Shown here piece by piece: positions 1-8,936 of a DNA stretch of 64,000 nucleotides. Within the stretch, counting starts at the first letter, position 1. Every line of letters starts with the position of its first letter. The notes below the pieces were generated by a model, which did no database searches, was not told where the DNA came from, and saw only the letters and a list, made by a program, of their open reading frames with translations. The DNA lies in assembly GCA_024244665.1 (NCBI GenBank), contig JAAEOI010000150.1, forward strand, positions 29,620 to 93,619, in the 5' to 3' direction. This DNA is from Bacteroidota bacterium (GTDB taxonomy: Bacteria; Bacteroidota; Bacteroidia; Bacteroidales; GCA-2748055). The position numbers and the translations under genes were made by a program.

Positions 1-209
1 GCATGATCAATGCAGGTTTCTATGGGCATCGATTCGGGCGGACCGTTGAATTGCCAGAAGGAGTAGGTGGATACACCGATGGGATTGGGCCGTATGTTAA
101 CAGCAGGCACTTCCACGGGAGAGGTTTTTCCTTCTGAATTACAGCCAGTCAGGGCGGCTCCGGCTGTTGCGGCCGCCCCGGCTATTACAAATTTTCTTCT
201 GTTCATCAT
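1..209 (-). CDS. Tat-exported sugar phosphate isomerase/epimerase-like lipoprotein (partial, N-terminus)
   Basis: Only the first 69 codons are in the window; the rest lies beyond base 1. The start at 209 overlaps the stop of the upstream DinB-like gene in an ATGA arrangement, indicating translational coupling. The N-terminus has a twin-arginine motif (NRRKF), a short alanine-rich hydrophobic stretch and a lipobox ending in Cys23 (ALTGC), so it should be a Tat-translocated lipoprotein. The mature part begins with 'PIGVSTYSFW', which resembles the first strand of xylose-isomerase-like TIM barrels (sugar phosphate isomerase/epimerase family). Such proteins often neighbour Gfo/Idh/MocA oxidoreductases, as here. 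The family call rests on this short stretch and on context. Confidence 0.6.
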   Translation of the reverse strand, partial: MMNRRKFVIAGAAATAGAALTGCNSEGKTSPVEVPAVNIRPNPIGVSTYSFWQFNGPPESMPIETCIDH

Positions 210-700
210 AGGTCTGTATAATTGGTGTTGATCAGTGCTTCAATTTCATCAAGGTGTAATCTGAAATGCCCGGGAAAATCGTCCACCATCTCCTTTAATG
301 TAATCTCCTCCCCAAGGGCGGAAACCCATACTGCTTCCATTTTTTTATCATCCACCTGGCCGATTACATGTGCGATGTGCCTGTTGACTGCGCTCCACAA
401 ACTAACCAGCAGCACCCAGTCCTCCTCCTGGTAGTTCTGAATGGTAATCCACCGGTCGTTGTTTCCCAGGTTGGCATAATCGGGGTAGGATATGGGACTC
501 TCCTGGTATTGGAGATGGACAATCCGGTGGGTATTGTTGGAGGCCGAGTCGACCATATGTCCGACAATCTGTTTCACGGTGCGGCCCTGGCTATTCCGTT
601 TTTTTGTGATGGTTTCAGGGGATAAGCCTGTTAGCTTTGATTCCCATTCCTGGATGAGAATCAGTAATTCGCTTACAATATTTGGAAAAACACTGCTCAT
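206..700 (-). CDS. DinB-like four-helix-bundle protein
   Basis: A 164-aa cytoplasmic protein with the length and layout of the DinB/YfiT-like superfamily. Candidate metal-binding histidines are His48 (VGHMVDSASNN) and His145/His149 (GHFRLH), spaced as in the His triad of that superfamily. Members include thiol-dependent S-transferases, but most are uncharacterised, so no substrate is proposed. The start overlaps the end of the Gfo/Idh/MocA gene by 4 bp and the stop overlaps the start of the isomerase-like gene, so the three genes look like one co-translated operon. No signal peptide is visible, unlike in its two neighbours. Confidence 0.8.
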   Translation of the reverse strand: MSSVFPNIVSELLILIQEWESKLTGLSPETITKKRNSQGRTVKQIVGHMVDSASNNTHRIVHLQYQESPISYPDYANLGNNDRWITIQNYQEEDWVLLVSLWSAVNRHIAHVIGQVDDKKMEAVWVSALGEEITLKEMVDDFPGHFRLHLDEIEALINTNYTDL

Positions 701-2100
701 ATTCTCCTTGCTCTTGGTTCAAGATCACATAGTTCAGCGATGCGTACCGGGTGCCCCGACTCAATGCTTTTCCGTGCAGCGATGCCAATGAGGATTGACA
801 TGGCCCCGTCCCTGATGCCTGCTGCCCTGTTGAAGGGATCTTTCTTTCCCGGGGTGCGGAATACCTGGTTATGGAGCAGTTTATCACCCCCACCGTGGCC
901 TCCTTTCTGAAACTTCACGTTTTTTACTTCAAAGTCATCCCACAACTTGTGGACGATAACCGGTTCCGATTGGAGATTATCATCATGCTGCGACATCTCC
1001 ATTTCGTGCATGTCGGACTGACTGATATTTTCTCCCTTCATAAAGGGGATGTCTAGCCAGGCATCAATACGCCCCTCTGTCCCGTTGAAGGCAATTCTCC
1101 ATCCTTCGTAGGGAGAGTAGGTGGTCAGTGAGTAGTTCACAATGGTGTTGTCACTGTACTTAATCTGTGCCGACATCTTGTCGTAAATATTGATCTCCGG
1201 ACGGAAAAGGCAGCTGTCGCGTACGTAACCGTCGTGGTGCTCGTTGTTCACATAGAGGTCCATTGCCCGCTTGTCGCCTGTGATGTCCCAGTAAAATTTA
1301 CACTCACCGGTATGGGGACAGGTTCGGCACTTATCACTTCTGAATGGACCATTGGATCCATAGTGCTCCAGGTCCCCATAAGCAAATACCTCCTCCGGGT
1401 CGCTGTCAAGCCACCAGTTGAGCAGATCGAAGTGATGGGTGGCTTTGTGAACCCATAGTGTTCCTCCCGATTGCCTTAATCCGTGCCATCTCCTGAAATA
1501 GGATGCGCCGTGGTAGGTATTCAGGTACCAGTGAAAATCGACCGATGAAACTTTCCCGATGGAGCCGTTTTGCAGCAATTCCTTGATTTTTGTCATATAG
1601 GGCCCCCAGCGGTAGTTGAACCCTACGATTACCTTCCGGTTGGAGCGCCTCTCAGCATCCAGGATGGCCTGGCACTTATACTCGTCTGTGGTAAGTGGTT
1701 TCTCTGTAAGCACATCACAGCCCAGGTCCAGTCCTTTGATGATGAATTCATGGTGGGTGGAGTCTTTCGTGGTGACAATTACCAGGTCGGGTGTGGTCTC
1801 ACGGATCATTTTTTCGAAGTCAGAGAACCGGGGGCAGCTGACTCCCATATAATCGGCTGCATATTTCAGCCGGCCGGGGTTGTTGTCGCAGAGTCCCACA
1901 AACTCAAGGATATCCTGGAAATTTTCAACCAGGGTCTTGCCCCAGAAGGAGGTTCCGCGTATCCCGGTTCCCACCAGGGCAACTTTTATCTTCTTACCTT
2001 TTGAAAGTGCGTATTCAGACATGGGAGAGGCCATCAGGCTTCCGGCAACAAAGGCTCCCGCGGTACCCAGGAAAGCCCTTCTCTTAAGGTTGTTTTTCAT
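697..2100 (-). CDS. Tat-exported Gfo/Idh/MocA family oxidoreductase
   Basis: A 467-aa protein that starts with a twin-arginine signal (KRRAFLG, residues 6-12, then a hydrophobic stretch to about residue 25). It is followed by an NAD(P)-binding Rossmann fold ('VGTGIRG', about residues 43-49). The family signature EKP is at residues 133-135, and 'ATHHFDLLNWW' lies in the C-terminal substrate domain. A cysteine/histidine-rich stretch in the middle (CRTCPHTGECKFY) could bind a metal or form disulfides. The family oxidises or reduces sugar-type substrates; periplasmic Tat-dependent members are common in Bacteroidota. It leads an operon with a DinB-like protein and a sugar isomerase-like lipoprotein, suggesting carbohydrate catabolism. 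The substrate is unknown. Confidence 0.88.
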   Translation of the reverse strand: MKNNLKRRAFLGTAGAFVAGSLMASPMSEYALSKGKKIKVALVGTGIRGTSFWGKTLVENFQDILEFVGLCDNNPGRLKYAADYMGVSCPRFSDFEKMIRETTPDLVIVTTKDSTHHEFIIKGLDLGCDVLTEKPLTTDEYKCQAILDAERRSNRKVIVGFNYRWGPYMTKIKELLQNGSIGKVSSVDFHWYLNTYHGASYFRRWHGLRQSGGTLWVHKATHHFDLLNWWLDSDPEEVFAYGDLEHYGSNGPFRSDKCRTCPHTGECKFYWDITGDKRAMDLYVNNEHHDGYVRDSCLFRPEINIYDKMSAQIKYSDNTIVNYSLTTYSPYEGWRIAFNGTEGRIDAWLDIPFMKGENISQSDMHEMEMSQHDDNLQSEPVIVHKLWDDFEVKNVKFQKGGHGGGDKLLHNQVFRTPGKKDPFNRAAGIRDGAMSILIGIAARKSIESGHPVRIAELCDLEPRARRI

Positions 2101-2134
2101 TGTCGGATTATTTTGTTCATTGTTGGCACATCAT

Positions 2135-2166
2135 AAAAAAACTCCCGGTCTGAAACATACCGGGAG
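2135..2166 (-). terminator. Rho-independent terminator of the SiaC operon
   Basis: Read on the minus strand, a perfect 8-bp stem (CTCCCGGT at 2159-2166 pairing with ACCGGGAG at 2142-2149) encloses a 9-nt loop and is followed at once by seven T residues (2141-2135). It lies 38 bp after the stop of the SiaC-like gene at 2204 and before the Gfo/Idh/MocA start at 2100, so it separates the two minus-strand operons. Confidence 0.85.
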
Positions 2167-2203
2167 CGTATTCTGGGCAATTTTTTTTTATGTAAGGAAG
2201 ACG

Positions 2204-2575
2204 CTACTGGTATTCAATGAAATTGAATTTGATACCCAGTCTTCCTTCCATGATCTCTCCCAGCTCAAGTAGTTCCGGGTCATCAAACTCGAAGTAAAAG
2301 TTCACGGCCACCTCTTTGTTTTTCTCCTGCAGGGGCTTGAACATTCGCATAAGGTCGAATACACTCTGAACCGATGCCGTATCCACATACTCCAGCTTCA
2401 AATCAATAGTGGTCAGATCCTGCGGTTCCTGGACGTAAGTTTCTACCCAATCCACTATGGGTTTGAAGAACTTCCGGGGATCGGAAAGTATGGAGTTTCC
2501 CGACAACTTAAAGTAGCCGGGTGAACACTCAACTTCTAAAGATTTTTTGGTAGGCTCAATCGTGATATTATCCAT
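2204..2575 (-). CDS. SiaC family regulatory phosphoprotein (copy 2)
   Basis: A 123-aa protein of the DUF1987/SiaC type: an N-terminal 'I.PT..SLEV', a central 'SILSDPRKFFKPIVDWV' and a C-terminal 'FNFIEY'. In Pseudomonas, SiaC is phosphorylated by the kinase SiaB, dephosphorylated by the PP2C-like phosphatase SiaA, and controls a diguanylate cyclase and biofilm formation. Here 'VDTASVQS' (residues 64-71) lies where the SiaC phosphosite is expected. Neither SiaA nor SiaB is adjacent. It is the last gene of a three-gene minus-strand operon with a second SiaC-like gene and an unknown protein, and it lies next to a polysaccharide locus. The start is unambiguous. Confidence 0.85.
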   Translation of the reverse strand: MDNITIEPTKKSLEVECSPGYFKLSGNSILSDPRKFFKPIVDWVETYVQEPQDLTTIDLKLEYVDTASVQSVFDLMRMFKPLQEKNKEVAVNFYFEFDDPELLELGEIMEGRLGIKFNFIEYQ

Positions 2576-2618
2576 CCTTAAACTTTTTCAGGTACTCAAT
2601 TGATTTGCAGACATAATA

Positions 2619-3428
2619 TTACTCCTTTTCCAGTTCAATTCCAAACACCGAGATGATTTCATGTGCCTTGTTCAGATTCAGCTCATTAAGGAGGTCATTG
2701 TCGTTCTGAAGGTTCAGGTTTTTCAATTTTTTCATTACACCTCTCCAGGCAGAGGGGTCTTCGTTCAGGACCACTGTAATAAACTTGGCCAGATTGGGCA
2801 TCGTGTTGTCAGGAATCCGGTCCCTGAGCAGGTCGAGGATCCCCAGTTCATGCAACATGACAAGCTTCAGGTTAAACTCTTCGATTTTCCCTGGGATATC
2901 CTGATCATCGTCCACGGGGATTTCAAGTGCAACCTGGCTCCTCAGGTAATCCATCAGCTTCACATTGTATGTAAGGTTCACAATGTCGTTATAGATGGCA
3001 TAATCCTTGAAGAAAACAGAAGCGCTGACACTTTTGTTGAAGTAGTTGTAGATATCTTCAATCTTAAAGTAGTTGACGAACAGGTATTTCCAATTCTCAG
3101 ACCGCTTATCCTCCAGCAGACTCCTGTGATTTTCGATGTACATCGAAGCGGTGGAGTAGCATGTGGCCAGGAACTTGCTTTTGATATCCGAATTATCCTC
3201 GTTGTCGAACAGGAACCTTTCGATCTTGCTAACCTCATTTACTGCTTTTCCCCTGGATGCTCCATCTACCAGGAAATCAAACTCCCTGATCATCTTGTTG
3301 ATTTTCTCAATATTGGGAAGGAACATCTTGGCATTGGTAAAGGGATCTTTTCGTTCAATGACGATGTTCTGCTTCACACAGAGCTCCTCCAGTTCGGCCC
3401 TGGACAGCTTTTTTAAGTCTTCTCCCAT
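2619..3428 (-). CDS. hypothetical protein between two SiaC-like genes
   Basis: A 269-aa soluble protein with no signal peptide or membrane segment; I do not recognise a family. It is rich in acidic and hydrophobic residues and looks mostly helical, with an N-terminal 'LSRAELEELC' helix and a C-terminal leucine/asparagine-rich stretch. It does not show the kinase motifs expected for SiaB or the PP2C motifs of SiaA. It is flanked 43 bp downstream by one SiaC-like gene and 49 bp upstream by another, on the same strand. A role as a partner or effector of the SiaC proteins is therefore a context-based inference only. Confidence 0.7.
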   Translation of the reverse strand: MGEDLKKLSRAELEELCVKQNIVIERKDPFTNAKMFLPNIEKINKMIREFDFLVDGASRGKAVNEVSKIERFLFDNEDNSDIKSKFLATCYSTASMYIENHRSLLEDKRSENWKYLFVNYFKIEDIYNYFNKSVSASVFFKDYAIYNDIVNLTYNVKLMDYLRSQVALEIPVDDDQDIPGKIEEFNLKLVMLHELGILDLLRDRIPDNTMPNLAKFITVVLNEDPSAWRGVMKKLKNLNLQNDNDLLNELNLNKAHEIISVFGIELEKE

Positions 3429-3477
3429 GGATGGTCCTTTTAATGTAAGACCGAAATTAGGAAATTTTTCTTAAGAA

Positions 3478-3846
3478 TTAGTAGGTAATGTAATGGAATT
3501 CCACACCGAGGCGCTGTTCAATCAGCTCCCCCAGTTCTTTCATCTCCGGATCATCATCTTCAATGTACCAGTTTACCATGAAAACCAGCCCTTTCTTCCT
3601 GACACTATTCAGTTGCCGCAAGATCTGGTAGAGGGACTGTGTGGAGGAAGTGTCGATGTATTCAAGCTTTATATTGACCACTGTCTCTTCTGCAGGTTCC
3701 CTCATATATTTGGCTACCCAGTTGGTAATAGGTTCAAAAAAAATCTTGGGGTCTGTCAGGATTGACCTTCCTGTAAAGTTCAGAATTCCGTACGAGATGT
3801 CAACAGCCATCGACTTGTCTGTTGGTTTGATGATCAGGTCATCCAT
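3478..3846 (-). CDS. SiaC family regulatory phosphoprotein (copy 1)
   Basis: A 122-aa SiaC/DUF1987 protein and paralogue of the gene at 2204-2575. The two share the same frame of motifs: 'SIL(S/T)DP(R/K).FF.PI..WV' and 'LEY.DT.S.QS'. The stretch DTSSTQ (residues 65-70) holds several Ser/Thr residues at the expected phosphosite. It is the first gene of the minus-strand operon and diverges from the polysaccharide locus 300 bp away. Paralogous SiaC proteins in one operon could be phosphorylated differentially, or could compete for one partner; the sequence cannot decide between these. Confidence 0.85.
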   Translation of the reverse strand: MDDLIIKPTDKSMAVDISYGILNFTGRSILTDPKIFFEPITNWVAKYMREPAEETVVNIKLEYIDTSSTQSLYQILRQLNSVRKKGLVFMVNWYIEDDDPEMKELGELIEQRLGVEFHYITY

Positions 3847-4146
3847 AAGAAGAGGGTTTCAATTTGACAGACTTTCTTCAAAAAAGCTAAGTTAGCAAAG
3901 TTTGCTTATGGGCAGGGTTAAAAACTTATTAGATATTGACGAATGGCAAATTTTTAATGGTGAACTAACCCGTGGGAGTGAGCTATGGATGTGTTCTCAA
4001 AATCGCTTCAATTCTGGATTTGGGAAGATTTGGTCCACTTAAATATCTCATTGGGGAATGCAATCTTCCTCCTGGTCAAATTGTGCATAACGTTGCCATT
4101 TGTTTAGCGTATCAATTGGTAGAAATTGTCGAATTTAGCCTAACAG
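3847..4146. other. divergent intergenic region between SiaC operon and polysaccharide locus
   Basis: About 300 bp separate the minus-strand SiaC operon from the plus-strand polysaccharide locus, so promoters for both should lie here. The only obvious symmetry is AGCAAA-G-TTTGCT at 3894-3906, about 50 bp upstream of the SiaC start. No clear TAnnTTTG -7 box was found on either strand. There is no UpxY/NusG-like antiterminator gene of the kind that often heads Bacteroidota capsule loci. The short open frames here look like chance. Confidence 0.5.
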
Positions 4147-5610
4147 ATGAAACTGAAGAAAGAGAACCGCATGACACATATTTACAGCAAGATCAGGGAT
4201 TACCGCCTCAATAACAAAGGGAGAGCAAAAGGGTTTATCGATCTGGTGGAACTGATCCTTGTCAGTCTTACCTATCCCCTTTCCATCTGGATCGCACGAA
4301 CACTTTTCATTCCTGAGCTGGATGTGAAAGTATTTGAGGGGATACTCTTCTTTGCATTTATACTGATTTCATGGTTTGTTCTGGCCAGGGTCACAGCCAT
4401 GGCCAAGATTCCAAGGACCCAGCGCTTCATGACCATGGCTTTCCAGTTTGTAAGAGCGGCATTTATTATTTTGGTTGCCCTGCTGGCTGTAAAAGTGATT
4501 TTCAGGCTTATTTCACTGCCTGTTCTTTTCATTGTTATATATGTGACAATCATGTTTGGTGTCACTGTGTTATTCCGTCTGCTTGCATTTTTGGCCCTGA
4601 GAACCTATCGTTATTATGGCAGGAGTTCTCACCAGGTTATGATTATAGCAGATGCATTTTCCGATGGAGTAATTGAAAACCTTCTGAAACAAAGAGAGTG
4701 GGGGTTTAAGATTACTTCTATCATGACAGATTCAAAACTGATCAAGGCAAAATACGGTCCGGAAATTGAGATTGTCCCTTCCGGACAGGACGTGAAATGG
4801 GTGATCGACCACCAGATAATTGACGAGGTGATGTATTGCAAGAGGGATGTGGATGTAGACCTGATTAAAGAGATGGGTGATATCTGCAACGAAGTGGGTG
4901 TGATTTTTCGGTTCCAGTCCTCTGTTTCGCCACTTGATCCCACCGAATTCCAGTTGAAGACCCTGAATAAATCAGGCGATCTCTCCATAGTGGATGCACC
5001 ATCCAACAGTCTCTCCCTGATTCTGAAAACCATGGGGGATATTTATTTTTCCATTCTAGCCATTGTTATGCTGCTCCCGGTTTTTCTGAGCCTGGGACTG
5101 ATTATTAAAATAGGATCCAAAGGTCCTGTCTTTTTTAAGCAGGAGAGGATTGGGCTGCGTGGTCGAAAGTTCAAATTATTTAAATTCAGGACCATGGTGG
5201 TTGATGCCGAAGCCCAGTTGAAAAAGCTTCAGGCCATGAATGAGGCTGACGGACCGGTATTTAAGATCAGAGACGATCCGAGGATTACCAGGGTGGGGAG
5301 ATTCCTACGCAAGACTGGTCTTGATGAGTTACCCCAGCTGTTCAATGTGATCAGGGGTGAAATGTCATTGATAGGTCCCCGTCCACCCCTGGAGGATGAG
5401 GTGAACCAGTATGAACGCTGGCAGTTGAGACGGCTTTCAGTTAAACCGGGAATCACCTGCACATGGCAGATTGTACCCGACAGGCACGATGTTTCCTTTG
5501 AGAAATGGATGGAGTTGGATCTCCATTACATCGATAACTGGAACCTGTTTAAGGACTTAGGTCTTTTCTTTAAGACTGTGAAGACATTCTTCATGGCTGG
5601 TGGGCATTGA
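4147..5610 (+). CDS. undecaprenyl-phosphate sugar phosphotransferase (WcaJ/PglC-type polyprenyl glycosylphosphotransferase)
   Basis: A 487-aa inner-membrane enzyme that starts repeat-unit assembly by moving a sugar-1-phosphate onto undecaprenyl phosphate. The N-terminal half has about four hydrophobic segments and a CoA-binding-like domain (about residues 160-280). A membrane segment near residues 295-320 precedes the bacterial sugar-transferase domain. Diagnostic motifs are 'FKQERIGLRGRKF', 'LFKFRTM', 'DELPQLFNVIRGEMSLIGPRP' and the C-terminal 'KPGITCTWQI'. ATG 4147 or ATG 4171 could be the start; the second has a purine-rich stretch (GAAAGAGAA) just upstream. It is the first gene of the 29-kb locus. 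Confidence 0.92.
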   Translation: MKLKKENRMTHIYSKIRDYRLNNKGRAKGFIDLVELILVSLTYPLSIWIARTLFIPELDVKVFEGILFFAFILISWFVLARVTAMAKIPRTQRFMTMAFQFVRAAFIILVALLAVKVIFRLISLPVLFIVIYVTIMFGVTVLFRLLAFLALRTYRYYGRSSHQVMIIADAFSDGVIENLLKQREWGFKITSIMTDSKLIKAKYGPEIEIVPSGQDVKWVIDHQIIDEVMYCKRDVDVDLIKEMGDICNEVGVIFRFQSSVSPLDPTEFQLKTLNKSGDLSIVDAPSNSLSLILKTMGDIYFSILAIVMLLPVFLSLGLIIKIGSKGPVFFKQERIGLRGRKFKLFKFRTMVVDAEAQLKKLQAMNEADGPVFKIRDDPRITRVGRFLRKTGLDELPQLFNVIRGEMSLIGPRPPLEDEVNQYERWQLRRLSVKPGITCTWQIVPDRHDVSFEKWMELDLHYIDNWNLFKDLGLFFKTVKTFFMAGGH

Positions 5611-5703
5611 TATTACCTCTCCTGATAAGTTTTCCCATATGTAATTTTCTTTCCTCAGGTGTGCGAATGTTACTATATTTATCATAGTTTTAAATCAACT
5701 ATC

Positions 5704-6477
5704 ATGGTAAATCTGAAAAAACCTGTATGGATCCTGCTAATCATATTGCTGGCCGGATCATGTGTACCGAACCGGAAAGTTGTCATTGTTCAGGACAGTG
5801 ATGAGATGAAGGTTCAGCAGCAGGACAATATGTATTTTATCGATGAGCCCACCGACAACCTGATCCGTCCGGGCGATGAACTCTATATAAAGGTTTCAAG
5901 TGCCGATGAAACTCAAACCGCCTTTAATGATGACTCAAGGGATAGGATCAATGACCCTTCTGTGATCAGTTACGCAGTCAATGAAGATGGCTATGTCAAG
6001 CTTCCCTACGTGGCAAAGGTCAAGGTTTCGGGGCTGACACTGCTTGAGGCATCGGATAAGGTTGAAAAGGAGCTCGCCCAGTTTCTATACATGCCCTCCG
6101 TATTTCTTCGCTTTGTCAATAATAAGGTGACCATTCTTGGAGAGGTGAACAGACCGGGGGTGTATGTATTTAACTACAAGAGCATCAATATTCTTCAGGC
6201 CATTGGATATGCCAATGATATTTCCACCTTCGGTAACCGGAGAAAAGTTTTGATTGTCAGGGAGGAAGGAGACTACAGGTCAAAATTTGAATTGGACCTG
6301 ACCAGCGATGAGCTTCTAAGCTCCAGCCTCTATAATATTAAATCCAATGATATCATTTATGTGGAGCCGATGAAGAGCAAGAAGTGGGACCTGGCAACCT
6401 TCCCCTACGACCTGCTCTTATCAATTGCATCCCTTACAATCGTGGTCTTTACATTCTTTATTAATTACTATAATTAG
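5704..6477 (+). CDS. polysaccharide export outer-membrane lipoprotein (Wza-like)
   Basis: A 257-aa lipoprotein. I place the start at ATG 5704 because it gives a proper lipoprotein signal: charged VNLKK, a hydrophobic core, and lipobox AGSC with Cys20. An in-frame start at 5659 would add 15 residues ahead of it. The body contains the poly-export domain ('LIRPGDELYIKVS') and a SLBB-type domain ('VTILGEVNRPGVYVF'), with a hydrophobic segment at the C-terminus ('LLLSIASLTIVVFTFFI'). The role is the export channel for the polysaccharide, working with the Wzc-like protein encoded 18 bp downstream. Confidence 0.9.
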   Translation: MVNLKKPVWILLIILLAGSCVPNRKVVIVQDSDEMKVQQQDNMYFIDEPTDNLIRPGDELYIKVSSADETQTAFNDDSRDRINDPSVISYAVNEDGYVKLPYVAKVKVSGLTLLEASDKVEKELAQFLYMPSVFLRFVNNKVTILGEVNRPGVYVFNYKSINILQAIGYANDISTFGNRRKVLIVREEGDYRSKFELDLTSDELLSSSLYNIKSNDIIYVEPMKSKKWDLATFPYDLLLSIASLTIVVFTFFINYYN

Positions 6478-6494
6478 GTTCTGATCCAGTAGAT

Positions 6495-8936
6495 ATGACT
6501 CAATCCAACGATAGCATTGTAAAGCATCTTACCGACTTTATTCAGGATATTCTTAAGTACTGGTACGTTGCAGTTATTTCCCTTGGTATAACCCTTGGTG
6601 CGGCAATGTTCTATCTGAAGTACGCAGCCAGAACCTACGAGGTACAGGCTTCAGTTCTGCTGCACACGGAAAAATCCAATGCCTTCGGGGCCAAATCCGA
6701 AAACCTGATGAGGGTGTCAGAACTGATAGAAGTTGACAAAAACCTGCAGAATGAGATCTATTTCATGCAATCCACTCCGCTGATCAGGTCTGTGGTGGAG
6801 GAGATGGACCTCCAGGTGAGCTATTTTCTACAGGAGGACCGGATCCCCAAAGAGGCCGAGTTCAGCCTGAAGGACCTCTACAGGGATGCACCCTTTATTG
6901 TTATTCTTAACCAGGAGCATCTTCAGCCTGTGAATACACTCATCTATATAAGGGTTATTGACGAGGAGACCTTTCAGCTGTCGGCCCAGGATAAGTCCTC
7001 CTCTATTTTTGACTTTTCGGATGAAAGTATGGTTTATGAATCCACCCTTTTCAGGCTTTCAGGCATCCACCGCTTTGGAGAGGAGGTGAGCAATCCCTTT
7101 TGTTCATTCCGCATCCTGCTCAACTCAAATTATAACTCCAATGCTTACCAGGACAAAGATCTCTTCTTTCAAATCAATACCACCAGGCAGCTGACCAAGC
7201 AATTTAAAGGTGCACTCACCATTGAGGCCTCTGCTGTTGATGCCACCATTGCCCAGATGTCCCTGAAGATGGAAAATGTCACAAAGGGGATCGAGTTTCT
7301 CTCCGGACTCATTGAAAGGTATACCGACCATAACCTGGAAGAAAAGAACCACCTGGCCATAAAGACCATCGAGCATCTCAACTTTCAGCTCTCTGATATC
7401 TCCTCCTCACTGGGCTCATCCGAGCAGGAGCTTCAGAACATCAGGCATAGCTCCAGTTTGATGAATGTGGATGAGAAGGCAGGAAATCTCTATAACCAGT
7501 TACAGACATCCGAAACTCAGAAGGAGGAGATTGAACGAAGAAAGAACTACCTGGTCCAGATGGAGGAGTATTTCTCGTCCAACAGGGATTCTTCAGGATT
7601 CCTGGCACCCTCGGCCATGGGACTGGATGATCCGCTGTTAAGCGGTTTGATCCAGGAGCTGACCACCCTGACATCGGAACGTCAACAGATTATCAACAAC
7701 AACCAGTTGAGAAATCCAAGGCTCCGGACCATTGACATCAGTATCGGCAACCTAAAAGAGGTGATCCTGGAGAATCTCCAGTACAGCATCAGTGCAAGCA
7801 ATTCTGAATTGCGTGATGTGAACGGGAAAATTAACAATCTGAACAGCGATTATGCCAGCCTGCCCTATACCCAGCGCAAGATGCTTGGAATAGAGCGCAA
7901 GTTTAACCTCAACGAAAACATCTATATGTCCCTGCTGGAGCAGCGTATCCAGGCTCAGATCATCAAATCCTCCAACCAGCCTGACTGTGAGATTATAGAA
8001 CCTCCCCAGTATGCTTCGGTCCAATCGCCCAAGGGCATCATTGTTATGATTGCAGCTCTTTTTTTCGGACTGCTGATTCCATCGGCATTTGTCATAGGTA
8101 AGAAATTATTTACCAGCAAGGTGATTGACAAGGAGGAGCTGAGGAAATATACAGGACTTACACTGATCGGGAATATTCCTCAGAATAACAAGAACCAGAT
8201 CAATGTGATCAATGAACAGCCCAACTCCATTGTCTCAGAGGCATTCCATACACTTCGAAGCAATATCATTTATTACCTGATGGGCAAGAAGAACCAGGTG
8301 ATCCTGGTGACCTCCACAATGGAGGGAGAAGGGAAATCATTCTCCTCCCTGAACATTGCATCCAGTCTGGCCGTTACAAACAACAAAACGGTCCTGGTGG
8401 AGTTTGACCTGAGGCGCCCCAGTGAACTGTACTCTAAACTGGGTATCAGGGGACTGGTGGGAGTCAGTTCATTCCTGATCGACAAAGCCTCACTGGAGGA
8501 GATAACAATCTCCTCGGATGTGGAGAACCTTGATTTTGTCCTCGCAGGACAGATCCCTCCCAATCCCATTGAGCTGATATCCAGTGGGAAGACAGAAGAG
8601 TTGTTTGCCCGATTGAGAGAGAAGTATGACTATATCGTAATTGATACTCCTCCCTATGGAGTGCTGACCGACTCCTTTGTGTTGATGAAGTTTGCCGATA
8701 TCAAGATATATGTTTCCAGGCTAGGCTATGTGAAACGCAGGATTTTGCTCTCAAGCCTTGAGGATATTGAATCCAAGAATATCGATAATGTGCAGATACT
8801 TATCAACGGCGATACCCCCAAACAGGGTTCATACGGAAAATACTATACCGATCACGATATACGAAAGGGAATGCTTGCCAAACAGACCAGGAAAGGAGCG
8901 CGGGAGAAGAGTTCGAAAAAGACGGGAAATGCCTGA
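6495..8936 (+). CDS. Wzc-like polysaccharide co-polymerase with BY-kinase domain
   Basis: An 813-aa inner-membrane protein. It has an N-terminal Wzz domain with a membrane segment near residues 22-42, a long coiled-coil periplasmic region, and a GNVR-type region just before the second membrane segment (about residues 515-535). A cytoplasmic tyrosine autokinase domain follows: Walker A 'TSTMEGEGKS' near residue 605, Walker A-prime 'VLVEFDLRRP', and Walker B 'YIVIDTPP' near residue 715. Tyrosines cluster near the C-terminus (SYGKYYTD), as expected for autophosphorylation. The protein sets chain length and couples polymerisation to export. A 258-bp non-coding gap follows, so the next genes may have their own promoter. 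Confidence 0.92.
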   Translation: MTQSNDSIVKHLTDFIQDILKYWYVAVISLGITLGAAMFYLKYAARTYEVQASVLLHTEKSNAFGAKSENLMRVSELIEVDKNLQNEIYFMQSTPLIRSVVEEMDLQVSYFLQEDRIPKEAEFSLKDLYRDAPFIVILNQEHLQPVNTLIYIRVIDEETFQLSAQDKSSSIFDFSDESMVYESTLFRLSGIHRFGEEVSNPFCSFRILLNSNYNSNAYQDKDLFFQINTTRQLTKQFKGALTIEASAVDATIAQMSLKMENVTKGIEFLSGLIERYTDHNLEEKNHLAIKTIEHLNFQLSDISSSLGSSEQELQNIRHSSSLMNVDEKAGNLYNQLQTSETQKEEIERRKNYLVQMEEYFSSNRDSSGFLAPSAMGLDDPLLSGLIQELTTLTSERQQIINNNQLRNPRLRTIDISIGNLKEVILENLQYSISASNSELRDVNGKINNLNSDYASLPYTQRKMLGIERKFNLNENIYMSLLEQRIQAQIIKSSNQPDCEIIEPPQYASVQSPKGIIVMIAALFFGLLIPSAFVIGKKLFTSKVIDKEELRKYTGLTLIGNIPQNNKNQINVINEQPNSIVSEAFHTLRSNIIYYLMGKKNQVILVTSTMEGEGKSFSSLNIASSLAVTNNKTVLVEFDLRRPSELYSKLGIRGLVGVSSFLIDKASLEEITISSDVENLDFVLAGQIPPNPIELISSGKTEELFARLREKYDYIVIDTPPYGVLTDSFVLMKFADIKIYVSRLGYVKRRILLSSLEDIESKNIDNVQILINGDTPKQGSYGKYYTDHDIRKGMLAKQTRKGAREKSSKKTGNA

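Noticed and set aside
2661..3416. A 251-codon plus-strand open frame opposite the unknown SiaC-operon protein
   Set aside because: The minus-strand frame fits the operon spacing and has normal composition; the plus frame has no start context and no domain, so it is treated as a shadow.
3972..4214. An 80-codon open frame as a small gene before the polysaccharide locus
   Set aside because: It overlaps the start of the phosphoglycosyltransferase in another frame, has no recognisable domain, and its composition looks non-coding.
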